Source: Meghimatium bilineatum (lineage: Eukaryota > Mollusca > Gastropoda > Stylommatophora > Philomycidae). From it: 64,000 nucleotides of DNA. The notes beneath the pieces are model-generated. The model was not told the DNA's origin. It was given only the letters and a program-made list of their open reading frames with translations, and made no database searches. The position numbers were made by a program, and so were the translations under genes. This document shows, one piece after another, positions 11,201 to 26,200 of this stretch (position 1 is the first letter of the stretch; every line of letters starts with the position of its first letter). The stretch covers positions 7,303,747 through 7,367,746 of the forward strand of contig CM067312.1 of assembly GCA_034231615.1 (NCBI GenBank), in the 5' to 3' direction.

Positions 11201-14200
11201 TGCTGATAATAACCTGCAGTTATGACTCAAGGAAAATACAAACAACAGGCTATGTCATATTTAGTATGCAATTTGAACATTAAATTTGCAGTTATTGTTA
11301 CTATAGTTACTGCTATTAAGAATTTTTAGTTGGCTTCTGTGGCTATGTGGATAGTGACGCAAGACATCAGTAGAAAGGTCAAGCATGTATGAAGCAATAT
11401 GATTACAAATGCCTACTTTTGAGTAGAAGTGGTAAAAATACTGAATGTATTAGTTACCAACGACAAACTCGAGTGAGGCGGGTCATTGGCGCAAATAAAA
11501 TGGTGATACATTGCATTCCTCTCTCTGGACTACATCCTACTGGAATTCTAGGACAACTATTGTCCTGCTATAAGAGAGGTCTTGTGAAAGTTTCTTCTTC
11601 GTTCATTCTCAAACTCCCGCTGGATCTCTCTTGAAGCAGGACCAAAAACCTACCAGATTTCCAGCAGGATTTGGTCCAGAGAATGAAAATGCCTGTGTCA
11701 CCTTTTTATTTCTACCAATGGCCTGACACATCAGTCTTTGGCAGACTGGAAGTTTGAGTACGAATGCAAAAAAAGTTATTAAAGACGTTATACACAGATT
11801 AAAAGCATTAACATATTTTTATAAGATTTAATTTTTGCATTTTAATAAATTTATTTCTAAGGCATCCCCTCACCAATGAAGACTTTCGTAAGATGCTTAT
11901 GACCCCGAAACCGTCATCAACAGCTTCGTACACAGAAACTATTAAGCATGCAAAAAAAGAGTAAGTGTTGTTGAAATCATTTGCCTGTAACAAGTAGAGT
12001 GGGAAAAAAACTTTAGAATCTTGTAAGATTTGATTTTATTGGGGGGAAAAATTGGAGTAGAGGCTCCAGAAGTTAGAGGATTGGTTTCTCAACTTATTTT
12101 TTTGCTATGTTACTCATATGTAATCCATCCCTCTCAGTAGAGCAGTATTCTACATGCTGAACATGTCCACTCTGAGAATCAATATAAATTCTGAGAATTG
12201 CTCAGAGTATTAACTCCATATCAGGAGATATCCCTACGCACCTCAGAAAGAATGCAATTGTGAACAAGGTCAATTCTTGGTTTGGAAACAGCACCATGGC
12301 ACTGTGTAGAAATGCTCAGTATCCCAGTCAGTTGTTAATTGTGGATTCTAGGATCTTTCCAGAGAGATATGTTTTCTTCTCTCTCCGCTAGTCTTCTTCT
12401 GCGTTCGTTCTCAAACTCCTGCAGATTAGCAGGATGTAGTCCGGAGAACGGAATGCGTTGTGTCATGGTTTACAGCATTGCTGCAATATCTGCGCCTTTC
12501 GGCCTGACACATCTGACTTCAGCATGGCTTTGGGTCACTGACCCTATATGGGATGGGACAGCCAACTCCATCCCATAACCTCCGTAGTCGCTTTTTACGA
12601 CATGCATGGAAGGTAAACAGTGTTGCTATTCTTTGCTCCCCTTTCGGGCCCTGGCAACAAACGGGCGACTCTCTCCGCTAGTAACTCCTATTTATAACAT
12701 GTACAGTGTCTCTTTCAGCCTTCTCTTGATAAGTTTTGTGCATCATTTTGTACATGAAGCGAATAGTGAAGTAGTATATGATGTGATTTCATGAAGTGAA
12801 TAGTGAAGTGGTATATGATGTGATTTCATGAAGTGAATAGTGAAGTGTTATATGATGTGATTTCGTGAAGTGGTATATGATGTGATTTCATGAAGTGAAT
12901 AGTGAAGTGGTATATGATGTGATTTCATGAAGTGAATAGTGGAGTGATATATATAGTGTGATTTCATGAAGTGAATAGTGAAGTGGTAGGATCAAATGAC
13001 TTTAATGAACAGTCACTGAACTGACTAGCCTGATCATTGATGATGACACTTATATTATGTGTGATGTTTCACGTTTGTTGATATCACTTTAGAAATAAAA
13101 GTGATCCTCGTGTTGCCTGGATGCTGATCCTCGTGTTGCCTGGATGCTGATCCAGCAGTCCATGGACTCATACCTTTTGATCTAATGTCATTGTGTGATA
13201 TATGTATGTGTTTGGGAGCTGGGGCCTGAAAGGAGAGCAAAGAATAGTGATACATTATTCTGCCAAGCATGTCAGATGTGACTAAGGAGGTTTTGGGGTG
13301 GAGTTGGCTGTCCCATCCCATAGAGGGTCGAAGTGACCCAGAAGCCATGCTCATGTGAGATGTGGCATGCCAAAAGGCGCAGACATCACATCTAAGCTGT
13401 AAACTGCACATTCCATTTTACAGACTACATCCTGCTAATCTGCAAGAGCGTGAGAATGAATGCAGATGTAGAAAATTAGACAAAAGTATTTACATGGCAG
13501 TTAATGATGGGAGAAGAAATCTTGTTTATTGTACTTTTCCTAAAAGAAAAAAACATCCTGTTCAGTAGGGTTTTATCAACAGCAGTAAGTAAGAGTTTAG
13601 TTTTTAAATGCTATTTAGAGCAACTTCTGTCATATCGAAGAAAACATGGACAGTAAATACATATAAAAAAGTAGGATATTAGAGACCACAGGGATGTGGT
13701 CCTTCAGAAGAAACCTGAATATCCCATGGACAGCTAGAAAAATGCTGATGAAGACATTTTAGTCAAAATGTTGCCAGTTTTTGCGGTTTTTTGTTAATAT
13801 GTTGTGTACTTAAATATTGGCAGCACTCCTTACCAATTTCCATTTTTTTCCTTAAGAAATGGATTTGAATGCACTGAAGAGAGAAGAAATTAAGTTTGTG
13901 TGGCAACACTGTCATTGTATATTTTGTAAGTGTTTTCTGCTTGAAAAACTCTTATTGTACTTTTCTCAGGATTTCTGTAAAGGAAGATGAGGCAGAAGAA
14001 GAAGATGCTGCAACAAGAAGGAAAAAGAAGAAAAGGTATACTGTAATATATATTTTTTACATTTCTACAAACAGTTTCTGCCTTGAATGCTTTGTGTTTA
14101 TATGATTGATAAAATTCAATTAATTGTATAGATGTCAGTAAATACTTCGAAGACAGGCCTAGCATACCGATTAGAGTACCTGATTTGCTAAATTCTCACA

Positions 14201-17200
14201 ATTATAGCTAAGTCATGAAAGTAATATTACAGCATGTGAGATGAAGTGTGATGAGAAAGATTGTCTGCATCACAAGAATGGATATAATTCGAAATGATGA
14301 CATCAGAGAAATTGTAGGAACTACACCAGTAAATGACTTCATCATGAGACCAGAAATCAAATGGTTTGGACATTAAATGAGAATGAAGTGTAATTGCCTC
14401 CTGTCAAGAGCATATAACAGCAGAATATCCAGGAAGAGGGCAAGAGGAAGACCAAGACGTAAATGGATCAACAATATCAGAGACCCCATAGGTTGCAACA
14501 TATTTGACAATAAAACATAGATTTCGGCACATCATGACACTTCACTGCACAATTGACTCTGCACATCATGACACTTCACTGCACAATTGACTGAGACAAG
14601 GTAAGGCACTTCCATTAGACTGAAAAATAGGATGATCTCTGTATGAGGATAGTAATGAGGTTTCTTTTTTTGTAAACATTTTTAAAGATCTGACAGATTT
14701 GTTTATTTATTTTATTTAGCATTTTGTTATAAAGAAAAAGAGAAGCCTCTTAAAAGTAATATTTTCCTGTGTTTTAAAATAAATATACCAGCAGAGTTTA
14801 GATGTGTCAGGTCATTGATGCAAATAAAACAGCAACATAATATATCTCCATTATCTAAATAACTACATCCTATGCAGGATCATTGCCACATTACAAGTGA
14901 GTTTCAGCTGTCGTTTTTTCTTCTTCAGCGTTCAATGTCAAACTCCCTCTGGATCTCTCTTGTAGAAGACAATGGTCCTACAAGATTTCCAGCAGGATGT
15001 AGTCCAGAGAATGGAAATGTGTAGTGTCACCGTTTTATTTGCGCCAATGGCCCGACACATCCATCTTTGGGGGAGCTGTAGTTTGAGAACAAACACTAAA
15101 CACAAAATTATATTCAATGTATATTCATTTTCTTTTTTTCTGGTCAGTTACTATGCAAAACTTAAGAGGGATGAGGAAGAACGACAGAAAGAGCTTGAGT
15201 CAAAATACAGGGACAGGGTAAGAATATACAATTTATATTATTCCTTATAGATGATAAAGTTGGAAAATAATAAAAGCACTGGAGAAGAAATTGAATTCAT
15301 TTGAAAATACCCCATTGAAGCCATAACTTTGAAGTGTGATGCTGCTTAGTTCAGTCATCATGGGCTGGAAACTAAGACTGGTCCGACAGTCCCACTTTAT
15401 TCCGGAGACAGAATTACAGATATAGACATGTTTCAAGTGAACAAAAGAAGAATATTTTGAAAATAAATAGCTCAGAAAACTCTTAAATATTGGTTGGGAA
15501 GAATTCAATCCAAATAAGAAAGTAAGAGAAGACACCGAACAGCAATATGTTTCTAAAACAATAATGAGAAAATGATGGACTTATATCAGACATGTACATA
15601 GAATGAATGAAAAGAAATTACCACTACAAGTGTTAAATGGGTATCGATGGCAAAAGAAAAAGAAGACCAAGAGAGACTTCACAGAACAACCATCAAAGAG
15701 GTTATGTCTATAAGTCTCAACAATATACAAGAATTACACACATTAGCATACATCACTCCATCTGGAGACCTATGCACCATATTTGGCGCTGAAGGGACTG
15801 ATAGATAAATAGGTATAGAGGATTGAGAAACAAAATTGTTTAATTGAAATTTAGAAAATTTAACAAGCCATTTTCTATTATCCCCTCTTGCTGCTTTCAA
15901 TTTATTGCCATGTTTCGGTTCATCATTATTGTTTTTTCATGTGCTTGTGGAATACATTTTCTTTTCTTTGGAATCCACAATAGTGTGATGTTAAGTTATA
16001 TGCCTGGTAACCAGGAAACTCTGGTTTCATGGCCACTCGTTCAAATAGTTTTACCCAGCCACCAGGAAATAGGAATTCATGATTTATTTTCTGAGAAGGT
16101 TGAGGAATAGTGACATCCTACTGAGCAAATGTGGTAGCCAATGCTAGTCAGATAGTTTCTGGTCAACCACTGACTAGGTAAATGAGCCCATATGGTAAAC
16201 CATGTGCTACTTCGCTGGTGTGCTCAGCTTGCAGTGCCTATTTTCTTTGTGTTTCATATCCTAGCTTATTCTACATTCATTCTCAAACTCCTACAGATTA
16301 ACAGGATGTAGTCTGGAGAGCAAAATGCATTGCGTCATAGGTTACATAAATAACCAAAATATCGGAGGGAAATACAGCTTTGCTGTGATATTTGCACCTT
16401 TCAGCCTGACGCAACTGATTTTGGCATGACTTCAGGGTAATTTTGATCCTCTGTAATATGGCGCAGCCAACGCCACTCCCAAAACATAACTCCTTAGTTG
16501 CTTCTTTAACATGCGTGGCAGGAGACAATGTAACTAATATTTGCTCCTCTTTTGGGCCCTGACAACACACGAGCACATATGTTAGATATAATTTCCTATC
16601 TAAAACCCTAGCTGTTAAATGTTGTGCTGTTCATTCATCGTGATGACCATTTGTTATGGCTACTTTAAGAAATTCACTTAGAGTTATGTCCTTGTCTGTG
16701 GGCTCATAGCTAATAAACCCTATGCTGGCCTAAAAGATCCTTTGGCATGGTATGACTGCTTTGGATAATGTCGGATCTGCCAGTCTCTGCTGTTGAGCTG
16801 CTACATTTCTCTTATTTCCACAAGAAACTAATTAGGAGATAATAAATAGAAAACCTAAGGTACTAAATAAGACATAATTGTCATACCATGTAACTGTGCT
16901 ATGTAATTGCCACTATAATACTACTTCTGACTGATTATGCTATCTTCACAGGCTAGAGAGCGAAGAGAGGGACAGAACAAAGACTATTCTGAGACCGAAG
17001 TGATGAGCACAACCGCTGATTACAGAGCTGTTGCTCCAGATGCAAAAGCGTAAGTTGTAACTTCCCTTCTTTCTCTGACCCAAGCCTACAGAACTTGGAG
17101 AAGGTTGAAAATGTTGCCATGATGACATGTTCGATGTGATATGGTAATTGAGCTATGAATCAGCATCATAATACACTGTTTTCCCATAAGTGCTCTTCTG

Positions 17201-20200
17201 CATACCCAGTGATTGACTAGTTTCACCTTCAGTATTACTCAGTAGTGATGATGACATTCCTCAGCCTTCTCAGAGCTTGAGCACTGGTTGTATCCTTTGC
17301 CTGGTGGCTGAGTGGACAGCAGGTGTTTTTCTAAAATCATAATTAATGATTGAAAGCAAAACCTAGGCCACCTGGTCAGTAGTTGAGTAATTTAAACACT
17401 ACACCCATTCATGATGATCTATCATGACCTTCGTTCTTACAAATTAGAAGGATGCAGCCAGGAAAGAATGCGTTATGTCATAGTTTACAGCTTAGCTGTG
17501 ATATCTGCGTCTTTCCGTTTCATACATCAAACTTAAGCATGACTTCTGAGTCAATTTGATCTTATATGAGATAGGACAGTCAACTCCAACCCAAAACCTC
17601 CTTAGTCACCTCTTATGACATGCATCAAATGTAAATAGTGTTGCTATTCTTTTTTCCATTTTCAAGCCTCTGTAACACACGATGTTACTCTTTAGTGATG
17701 ACAACATTCCTCAGTCTTCCCGGAGCATGAGCACTGCTAACCATTTCCTGATGGTTGGGTTAACTACATTTTTATTTTTAAAACCGTGATTAATAACTCA
17801 ATGTGAAACTCAGGTAACCTGGTTAATTGGCCATTGACTTGAATACTGCACTACCAATGCACCATTCATGATAATCTATCATGGTCAATTGCCTGTATAT
17901 AATGGGGACCTGAAAGGGGAGCAAAAAATAGTAACTCTTCAATCTGCTTATGCATGTCATAAGAGGTGACTAAGGAAATTGGGTGTGATCTTGGTTATCC
18001 TACCCTATGATTTGCGATAAGTCTGCCAAATATAAATATATACTGTTGTGATAGAATATGCCCTTTTTTTAATCTACAACACATCTCAATATTGAAAAAA
18101 CATCTCTCACGAGTAGAAGGCCTCCCAGTTTATATATCTATAGGCCCACAACTCGTCAGGTTACCATATTGGATGCATCAACACACAGTCCTTCTGTGAT
18201 TTTTATCTTTAGCCATGCAAGTGCTCAAGGAAAAATCCCTATCTGTCTACTTCTTGATGCTATCTATCCACTGACCATGATTTTCTTTGTCTTCCTCTGT
18301 TTCTTCCACCTCTGTTCCCTATAGTATTGTTTTTGACAAGGAGTCTAGTATGTGGTATTTCATCCTACATCCATGTTGAACAAAACAGTCATCTGGTACT
18401 TGTAAAACTTACCCATCAGGAACATGTCAGAGAGACACCAATTAAAAGCTAAAATTTAAAATTTGACCATTTGGTATAAGGAATAGCAGTTGCAATGTCC
18501 TACTTCCTTTGAGTTCTTCCATCATCATTGTGACCAATAGCTTAAACACAGAAGACGAAACATCTATAACACCGTGAAAGTGGAAGAAACAAACCTTGAA
18601 AATACAGTTTTTAATGTTTGTTCATTGTTTATGAGAAGATCCGTCATAAAGCCAAAGATAGACCAAGAAAACGGTGGATAGAAAACATCAAGATACGCTT
18701 GAGCAAACATGGACTAAAAGCAACCACAGCAAAACACATCCAGCCTTGAAACGACAGCTTAAGCTCCCACCCCTATGCTTAATGGTAAGCATGAATAAGA
18801 TCAACCATCATTCACCTGGGGATAGACAATAGTTCATTGTTTGTCTTGTATTTTCTTCATAAAGACTTGATGGCTGAAACTGTCTTGTATACTGTTATTT
18901 GTATTTTTTATACATGTGGGCTTTAGTCTAATAGCCTGTGAGTTCATTGTAAAGCTGATTGACCTTGTGTTTTATGTAAGTATGTGAAAGCCCAGAAGAA
19001 ACACATTGGTAATAGTTAATAACTGCAGCAAAACTAATCCAACAGACCAAACCTGGAAATGGGTAAAGAGGTTTTGCTAATCACTAACAACATACATAAC
19101 ACACAAGAATCAATGTTTCAACTACAAGGCCTTTATTGAGAACACAACATAACACACAGTGAGTAAAAAATCCTGTATAGCTATATATATGGACCTGGGC
19201 AGTACCGTTTCTTACTCGTGTGGATGGTTATTGATCAGTAAGCTGATAGAACTGCCAATTAAATCCACTTGTTCTACCAGTACGTGGATAAGTAAAGTTC
19301 CTTTTTCCATGCCATTGAAGCATATTGGGTAATACACTTTTTTTTTCCATGCCATTGAAGCATATTGGGTAATACACTTTTAGATCTCTATTTTTCATTG
19401 ACAAACATAACAGCAGACATATAGATGATGTGGACAGCATCACACCCACCTCCTTTACTTTCCCAGAGGATCTGGTATCCATTTCCTTAATAAAACCACC
19501 ATATGTTATTAGTTAGTTAGTAAGTCGTCGGATCATCATCACTGCAAACTGGACATGTCCATAGTTGCTCCTATCTCTCCTTGAGTGTATCCGCCATTAC
19601 ACTTCTGCTGGCAATACCGGTCCTATTCTGGTTGACCATCATTCTTCTGTGCCCTCCAAAATGTTCACTTCTAGTAACACCGCATTTCAATCCCTGATCT
19701 TTAACCTTGGCCATTGAAAAGGAATCATCATTCACATTAGTCTCACTCTCGCGTGTTATATCTCTTAAGGAATTCAAAACGTCCATATGTTATTGCCTTT
19801 CCCCAGTTGAATGATGGTTAATCGTATACACACTTGCCATTAAGCATAGGAATGGGAGTCTCAGTTGTTGTTCCGAGGCCAGATTGGTTGCGATGAGTCT
19901 GTGTTTGTTCAAGATTATCTTCATATTTTACTAGCTTCTAAATATACTTTAGTGAGAAAGAAAAATCCTTACAGAGATAAAGAATTAATAGAAGAACACA
20001 AGTGTCTTGAATTAATTTTACTACTTTCATCTATTAATGTTTACTACTTTAATATTTTTAGCATTGAAAATTATGCTGAGAAAAGGAAACAGGTCATACA
20101 GGCTTCAAAGTACCTGGGAGGTGATATGGAACATACACATTTGGTGAAGGGTTTGGACTTTGCTTTGCTTGAAAAGGTATTGGTCAACATTTTCTGGATT

Positions 20201-23200
20201 TGTTTGTATATATTTTGTGTATAGTATGCCAACGCCTGCGTGTTATTCCTGGCAGGGAAACTAAGAATACTAATGCTGCACTCTGCCTGGTGTCATAAGA
20301 GGCGACAAAGAAGGAAGAGTGTGGGGTTGACTGTCCTACCATATGATCTCCATTATGATGAAATCTGCTAAAGACCCATACATGGATTGCTGGGAAGGAA
20401 TCAACTTTTTTATCTGCAGTTTGCCAAGAAAGTCATGGCACAGGTCCTCCTAAAGTAGAAGACTCTCCAGCATTACACCCTACAACCACATTGTCAAACA
20501 ACCATTACACCATACAGCCACATTGTCAAACAACCATTACACCATACAGCCACATTGTCAAACAGTCAGGTTATTTCCCAAAATAGGGGTCTACCTTCAC
20601 ACTTTTTTATAAAAGCTACACTGATCTGCAATTTTGTGTAATTTGTGACATCATTTATTTCCTGTTTAGTCCTATTTACAAAATGGCTACTGTAATCATA
20701 ACTTTGTTAGAGATATATAATTCTGTTACAATCACAAGGATTTCTGCCGGATTCAACGATTTTCACATCGCCCCATTGAGAACTCCCCCCATCTGTCCAC
20801 CATCCACTGAGAGATTCACCCATACAACTCTCCTAAAATGAATATCTCAGCGCTGAACCACTGAGTGGTAATTATAGACTGATTAGAAAAGGGATATCAT
20901 TGGTGGGGAAAAATTGCTTAAATTTCATTTCGCTTTCCCCAAAACAGGTAGACCCTTATTTTGGGAACGGACCAACAGTCATTACACCCTACAACTACAT
21001 TGTCAAACAGTCATTTGAATCTTGCAAAAAATCTAGAAAATATCAACAATATGAGTCAACAGCATTCAGTAACTACACAAGGCGCCATAAGTGCGTTCTA
21101 GGGTGATCATTAGTTTCAGCCATATTTTGCACTGTAGGAATATATTAAACGCCATTTGCCATTCAGCACGTTTGCCTGTATAATTATTTGTATACTGGTT
21201 GAAATGTTTACTTTAAAATGAGATTGTGAGTGCATGTGTGTTAATGTATGTTTGTAAATGTATATTTCTTCATATTTCTCTGTCACAAGGTGAGAGCTGA
21301 AATCCAATTTAAAGAGAAGGAGGAGGAAGACATGATGGAAGCAGTAGTTTCTCAACCAAAGTAAGATCTATATGATATTTTTTAAGTTTTTAACATTTCT
21401 ACACAATGTTTGGTTTGTTGTGGTTAATCCTTCACATGATGATGATGATGACCATTTGTTACATTCACTTTTGACATTCAGTTAGAGTTATGTCTTTGAC
21501 TGCGAGTTAGATGGCTAGTAAGCCCTGTTCTGGCTGCAAATATCCCTGGCTAATTCGAGCATGTGATGACCACTGTAGATTAAAAAATTTATCCATGATT
21601 TTATATCTACTCTCCTCTGTTGAGCTGCTGCATTTCTCCTCATTTCAAAAGTTGATGCACCTTTTTTTAAACTGTAAAGCGCCACTTTTTTGCGCTATTT
21701 TGTGCAAGTTATTCCCATGTATTTTGATCAAATTCTTTCAGTGAGGTCTTTAATTAGTCCTTGTAGCTGTGCTTCTTTTGGTCACCTAGGAGAATGTATA
21801 TGTCCTGCAATTCACAATAGAGAAGTAACTGACATGCAATGATCTGACATGACCTGTCCAACAAATCTGTGTCTGTATCAGAATAGTGTCAATGCTAGGG
21901 ATACCAGATCTATCAAGAACATTAATAACCCAAATATCGGAGGATGTCTATCAAGAACAGTGGTATCTGGAATCTTGTCTTATCATCTGATGTTCATAAC
22001 ATTTCTGAGACAGGTTGTATGAAAGCGATTGAGCTTTCTCATGTCATCTATATACTGTCCATGTTTCACCAGCGTATAACAGCACTGGAAGTACCATGCT
22101 GCTTAGTCTTTAATTTAATGCCATTTCTATGTCACACATTCACATCAAACCTATTACATAATAATTGTCATTTTGGTAATACCAGTTAGTGATACCGCCT
22201 TGCAAACTGTAAAATATATTTGTCTTCTGCATTCATTCTCAAGCTCCAACTGGATCTCTCTTGTAGAAGGACAATTGTCATACTAGATTTCCAGCAAAAT
22301 ATAGTGCAGAGAATGGCAATGCATTGTGCAGCACTTTAATTTGGCTTTCAATGGCTTGACACATCCGTCTTCTGCTGCTAAAATGTATTCATGATTTAGA
22401 GGCTGATCATCCATATCGTACTCAATCAATCAATAAAACCCATAACCCTTCAGGGTCGTAGGGGTACCACATTGGAAGCTTCAGCACACAGAGTCCTCCA
22501 GCGAATTCTATCCTCAGCGATGCGGATGAGTGTGGAAATATCTAGCCCTGTCCATTCCTTGATGTTGTCTGTCCATGTCTTTATTTGTCCAGTCTGGATA
22601 ACTAACAGATTTATAAAAACTACTTAATGAATTGTCTTACCGGTGGAGGGTAACCATGCAGTGGAATACCAGGAAATGAAAAAGCAGACCAACTGGCTAA
22701 GGAAGGTGCTGCCGAGGACCAACCAGATGTACCAATCACCTACCATCAGAAAAAACAGATGATCAAGTCAATAAGAAAGCCACAAACACCACCACAAGAT
22801 GACTATCACGTTATGAACAGGTCAGAACAAGCTGTAGTTCTGGACCTCAGAATGGGACACAATTGACTCCACAGTCACATGTACACAAAATTCAAGATTG
22901 GCGACACTGCCATGCGTGCATGTGGACAGGCAGCACAGAGTGCCAAATATATACTTCAAGAGTGTTCTGAGTATGAAATGCTGATACAGAGGAAACAACA
23001 CTGGAATCAAAGCTCTATGGGCCACTGTATGGACTACAAAAGACAGTGAGTTTTATTCAGGAGACAAAATTACAGATATAGACATGTTTCAAGTGAATGA
23101 AAGAAGAAGAAGCTAGTGATATGATTGGTTGGAAAATTAAAGTCTGTTATTGCCAGTGATATGATTTGATGGAAAATTAGAGTGTTATTGCTAGTGATAT

Positions 23201-26200
23201 GATTGGATGGAAAATTAGAGTGTGTTATTGCTAGTGATATGATTGGATGGAAAAATTAGAGTGTGTTATTGCTAGTGATATGATTGGATGTGGTAATGAT
23301 GTCTGGTGATATGATTGGGTGTGGTAATGTGTCTAGTGATATGATTATTGTAGAATCTACTGGTACAGTAACATCTCATATATTCATAAATTGTTTTTCT
23401 ATTGAAACTGACTCCAAATATTTAGTTTGATAAAAACTAGTTCTTGTTTATAATATTGTTGAATTTTTATCATCTGTTTAGCTATGCTTCCTGTTAACTC
23501 ATCTATTTTTTTTTTATAGGGAAGAAGAGGATCCAGAGGAGAAAATAACATTCAAAACCAAGCTGGGTGGGTTTTACATTTTTGTAATACCATTTTATAC
23601 CAGTGATTCTCAATTGGTATCATATGGCATACCAGCAGGCTATAGCTTATCTCTAGAAAGGGGGAGGGGAGTCCTTTAAAAAAATTACAATTTGGTGACC
23701 ACAAACTTGTCTGAGTAGGCCACAGGAAGGACACTGTCATAAATTATTTATAAAATAAATCTTCAAGTAAAAGGAATTTGTTTTTAATATGTGTCACTTG
23801 AAAAAGTCATTTGGTTCTCCTCTGTGTATTGCCATGGGCTCCGAAAAGGGAGCAAAGAATAATGACTCTTGCCCCTGCCAGGCATGGCATAAGAGGCGAC
23901 TAAGAGGGTTTGGGGGATGGAGTTGGCTGTCCCATCCCATGGGTCGTCAGAAGAGAAGATGCTGAAGTCAGATGTATCATGCCAAAAGGCGCACATATCA
24001 CAGCTGAGCTGCAAACCTTGACAACACATTCTGCTCTGGGGACTACTACCTGTTAATCCGCAGAAGTTTGAGAATGAATGCAGAAGAAGCTGTTGGAAAA
24101 ATTGTCAGTTAATAGTTGGCAAGCAAAAGATGTCCTCATATCCAAAATTGCACTGTCTCAAGGAGGTCTCAAATATGATTAACTTCATGATCAGGGTGGC
24201 ATCAGGGGAAAAGTTTGAAAACCACACATTTAGAACAGTGGCTCTTAACCTTTTTTTTTTTACCCATGGCCATCCTTTTGGGGCAAATTAAACTTTATTA
24301 CTGTACTTTTTGTTTCTTATATTTAAGCAGTTTCTCTTATTTTGTTGGGCCTGAAATTGGAGCAAAGAATAGCAAGACTGTTTACCTTCCATGCATGGTC
24401 ATAAGAGGTGAATGAGGAAATTTTTGGGTGGAGTAAGCTATTCTATCCCAGGTCAAAATGACTCAGAAGTCTTGCTGAAGTCGGATGTGATCAGCTGAAA
24501 GGCGCAGAAATTGCAGCTAAACTGTAAACCATGACACAGTGTATTTTATTATCTGGGCTACATCTTGCTAATCTGCAGGAGTTCGAAAATTAACACAGAC
24601 GTTCAAACAGTTATATTTCTGACAGTGCGCCGCCCTCCCCACCCCCCATCAATTGATTTAGACTAGTCATATTTAAATCTTCAGTTCATTGAGGATTGTG
24701 TTGCAGACACGACTATAGGTTCACAGATCTCTGTTATATCTCTATTGTGCATGTCAAAAAAAGAAATACGGTGGAATGGTGTTGGGTTTCTACCACCTTA
24801 AGATCTCAGTTATAATGAAGCCCCATGCCTGGATTACTGGGAGAGAATCTACCATTACAAGAGCATCACAGGAAAGTCCCATCCAGAATAGAAGACTGAG
24901 AAGTACACACTACTGCCACAATGAGTTAAATGGTCATCTGGGACGTAACGAAAGTTCTGGAAAACTTCGTCATCAAAGAATACCAGATCTGGATCTACAA
25001 ATCAAATTTCACTGCCTTGTATAGTACATATGGGAGCAAGAATACATTGGTATGCTTGTCTAAGAGCCAATTGCAACTTCTGATGTCTTATGTGTATTCT
25101 TGTTTTCGAATAATTGCTTTACTTTATTATAACAGAATTACTGATGTGCCTTTCATAATCTTATAGTCAATCAACTTGAACAAGTTCCACAGCTAAAGAT
25201 GGAGGTGTTGGGTCATTGGCACAAATAAAATGGTGACACTGCACTTTTCTGTTCTCTGTACTACATCCTGCTAGAAAAGAGAACCAGCAGGAGTTTGAAA
25301 ATGAACACTGAAGAAGAAGAAGAAGAAGAAGCTCATCACATCTGATACTTCAAATATTTTTAAACAATAGTTCTTTCTGTGTTCAATATTCTGTAGGCAT
25401 GGTACATCATCTATGGAAGCTTGTTTTGAGCAATAACAATGGAATTTTTTTAAGACGCATTCTGCCAGCTGAATGATTATTTTTTTTAAAATGTTTTAAT
25501 TTGATATTTTTCTAAAACAGGAAGAAATATCTATCGAGTCTTATTTAAGAACAGGCCGCCTGCTCGTAATGAACTGTTTCTTCCACGACGCATGGCCTAT
25601 GTTATAGATCTGGAAGATGACTTTGCTGAATCTGATGTACCAGCAACCCTCATCAGGAGTAAAGCTGACTGTCCTACTCTGGCTGTAAGTTTTTCTATTG
25701 TCTATATGTTTTATATACTGTTGATTGGACCCAAAAGGGGAGCAAAGAATAAAGACATAGTTAACTGCCATGCATATTGTAATAGACAATTCAGGAGGTT
25801 TTGGGAGTGTGATTGACTGTCTAATCCCATAGAGGATTATTTGTAATGTAATGATGAAGTTTGATGTGTCCGGTCAAAGGTGAAGGTATTGTGGCTTTTA
25901 AATTCATTCAATAAGTGAAGTCATTATGACACATCAAAAGTTTTAAGGTTCTCTCGTGCGAGATGATTTTATATGGATTTTTAAAGACGAATATAAAATT
26001 TTACATCGGCCTTCAGTAATGGCAGATAAGTACGCTCTGGATTGTGGGTCAGCAAAGTGTTATGACTAAAAATTATATCACAAGTACAATGTGAATTATT
26101 GGCTTTTGAAGTACTTTTAAGTTCAACACAGTTGTTTTTGTGAGATGTGCTCATTAAACACTCTACCACCGTGCCAATATACATATTTAGTGATTAGAAA

